Source: an uncultured Ignavibacteria bacterium (GTDB lineage: Bacteria > Bacteroidota > Ignavibacteria > SZUA-365). From it: a stretch of DNA of 15,940 nucleotides. Positions 14,794-15,940 of the stretch are shown here, one piece after another. Numbering within the stretch: the first letter of the stretch is position 1; the number at the start of each line of letters is the position of its first letter. The position numbers were made by a program, and so were the translations under genes. Location: positions 1 through 15,940 of the forward strand of contig CAJXSA010000032.1 in assembly GCA_913060595.1 (NCBI GenBank). The letters are read 5' to 3'. The notes under the pieces were generated by a model. The model worked only from the letters and a program-made list of their open reading frames with translations, was not told the origin of the DNA and did not search any database.

Positions 14794-14824
14794 TTGCCAG
14801 ATCGCGGCAAAATCAGTAGCTTTT
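14794..14824 (+). promoter_or_regulatory. Bacteroidota-type -33/-7 promoter of the OPT transporter
   Basis: TTG (14794-14796) is followed after exactly 20 nt by TAGCTTTT (14817-14824). Transcription would begin near 14831, about 50 nt before the ATG. The -33 box lies 3 nt beyond the last stem of hairpin array B. Confidence 0.55.
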
Positions 14825-14881
14825 CGCCTTCGGGAATTCCTCCCACGCCCACCGCTACCGCCATTCTGACCAGGAGAGTGT

Positions 14882-15940
14882 ATGGAACAACCTAGTGCAC
14901 GACATTTACCCAAGAACGCGTACACGCCGCTGAAACCGGGAGAGGAATACGTTCCCACCGTGCCGGCGTCGGTGACGCCACGGGAAATCACCCCCTACTC
15001 CGTCGGCTGGGGACTGTTTTTCGCCGTGCTGTTTTCCGCGGCTGCGGCCTATCTCGGCCTCAAGATCGGACAGGTGTTCGAGGCCGCCATCCCCATCGCC
15101 ATCATCGCCGTGGGTATCTCCACCGCCATGAAGCGGAAAAACGCGCTCTCGGAAAACGTGATCATCCAGTCCATCGGCGCCGCCAGCGGCGTGGTCGTGG
15201 CGGGTGCGATCTTCACGATTCCGGCGCTGTACATTCTCGAACTTCCCGCGAACTTCTGGCATGTCTTCCTGGCCTCCATGTTCGGCGGCTTCCTGGGCAT
15301 CGTCTACCTGATCCCCTTCCGCCGCTATTTCGTCAAGGACATGCACGGCCAGCTTCCCTTCCCCGAGGCCACGGCGACGACGGAAGTGCTCGTGGCGGGC
15401 GAGAGCGGCGGCAACCAGGCGAAAACGCTGCTGGTGGCCTCCGCCGTCGGCGGCCTGTACGATTTCATGGTCACGACCTTCGGTTTCTGGAAAGAGGCCT
15501 TTTCCACAAAAGTCATCCCCGGTCTGGACTATGTCGCCGAACACATGCGCATTGAATTCCGCATGAACATTCTCGCCGCGGTCACGGGCCTGGGTTATAT
15601 CATCGGACTCAAGTACGCGGCCATCATCGCCGCCGGTTCTTTTTTGTCATGGTTCGTGCTCGTCCCGCTCATTGCCTATATCGGCGCGGGACTCACCGAG
15701 CCCATCGGCACCGGTGTCACACAACTGATCAGCTCGATGGACGCGGAAACCATTTACTGGTACTACGTCCGTCACATCGGCATCGGCGGCATCGCCATGG
15801 CCGGCATCATCGGCATCGTCAAGAGCAGCAAGATCATCGGCGGCGCATTCAAGCTGGCGGCCACGGAAATCTTCGGGAAAAAGCACGGCAGCGACGACGC
15901 GGGTCAGAGCCGCACGGACAAAGACATCCCCATGGGTACC
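14882..15940 (+). CDS. OPT-family oligopeptide transporter, N-terminal half (runs off window)
   Basis: The 353 visible residues are the N-terminal half of an OPT-family (PF03169) transporter of the bacterial TIGR00733 type, usually about 640-680 aa. These are proton-coupled inner-membrane carriers for oligopeptides or metal-ligand complexes. Evidence includes ITPYSVGWGLFFAVLFSAA (36-54) leading into YLGLKIGQVFEAAIP (57-71), the signature LPFPEATATTEVL (158-170), and multiple hydrophobic segments (about 41-59, 67-82, 99-117, 126-145, 183-203, 230-252, 255-270, 300-315). A charged, glycine-rich loop (334-348) precedes DIPMG, where the next membrane half begins in homologues. The start is well supported by AGGAGAG 4-5 nt upstream of the ATG. 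The gene has its own promoter-like element and is divergent from the DUF3160 gene. Substrate is undetermined. Confidence 0.94.
   Translation, partial: MEQPSARHLPKNAYTPLKPGEEYVPTVPASVTPREITPYSVGWGLFFAVLFSAAAAYLGLKIGQVFEAAIPIAIIAVGISTAMKRKNALSENVIIQSIGAASGVVVAGAIFTIPALYILELPANFWHVFLASMFGGFLGIVYLIPFRRYFVKDMHGQLPFPEATATTEVLVAGESGGNQAKTLLVASAVGGLYDFMVTTFGFWKEAFSTKVIPGLDYVAEHMRIEFRMNILAAVTGLGYIIGLKYAAIIAAGSFLSWFVLVPLIAYIGAGLTEPIGTGVTQLISSMDAETIYWYYVRHIGIGGIAMAGIIGIVKSSKIIGGAFKLAATEIFGKKHGSDDAGQSRTDKDIPMGT

Overview
The window is GC-rich and gene-dense and reads as chromosomal DNA of a Bacteroidota/FCB-group bacterium. Two secreted proteins end in type IX secretion (T9SS/Por) C-terminal sorting domains containing YPNPF-type motifs. 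Several upstream regions carry a Bacteroidota-style -33/-7 promoter (TTG, exactly 20 nt, TAnnTTTK), and many genes lack a clear Shine-Dalgarno sequence. The high GC and the NYPNPFNPTTT motif suggest an Ignavibacteria/Kapabacteria-like or other non-Bacteroidia lineage; this is inference, since no rRNA is present.

Left block (1-4815, all minus strand, read from right to left): a 12-repeat TPR protein, a membrane-anchored CGWC thioredoxin, a DUF2085 membrane protein, a small membrane protein with an NCACC motif, a secreted TlpA-like protein whose two catalytic cysteines are serines, and a cyclase/kynurenine-formamidase-family enzyme cut by the left edge. The first four are tightly packed (4-bp ATGA overlap, 4-bp gap, 8-bp overlap) and look like one operon with a promoter at 4858-4888.

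Centre (4931-7134, plus strand): cutA, parA (soj) and parB (spo0J), transcribed divergently from the TPR operon. The cutA promoter sits so close to its ATG that the mRNA may be leaderless. After parB comes a dense array of short hairpins separated by GTATTT/GTGTTT spacers (7140-7429), facing the convergent 3' end of the next gene.

Right block: an 800-aa secreted protein fusing a six-motif Kelch propeller, a BACON-like domain, an Omp28-like thioredoxin domain (CQFC) and a T9SS sorting domain (7428-9830, minus). Next is a two-gene minus-strand operon of a PAS histidine kinase with a four-cysteine motif and a 193-aa protein of unknown function (10069-11828). It is followed by an 842-aa DUF3160 secreted protein with a T9SS domain (11944-14472, minus), with a good intrinsic terminator behind it. 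A second hairpin array of the same construction (14564-14790) lies between this gene and the divergent start of an OPT-family oligopeptide transporter that runs off the right edge.

The main unexplained signal is the pair of hairpin arrays. They have constant GTNTTT spacers, an internal polarity switch, inverted GTATTTGTCC copies, and the same spacer order in both copies although the hairpin sequences differ. No tRNA, rRNA, CRISPR, transposase or prophage gene was seen.
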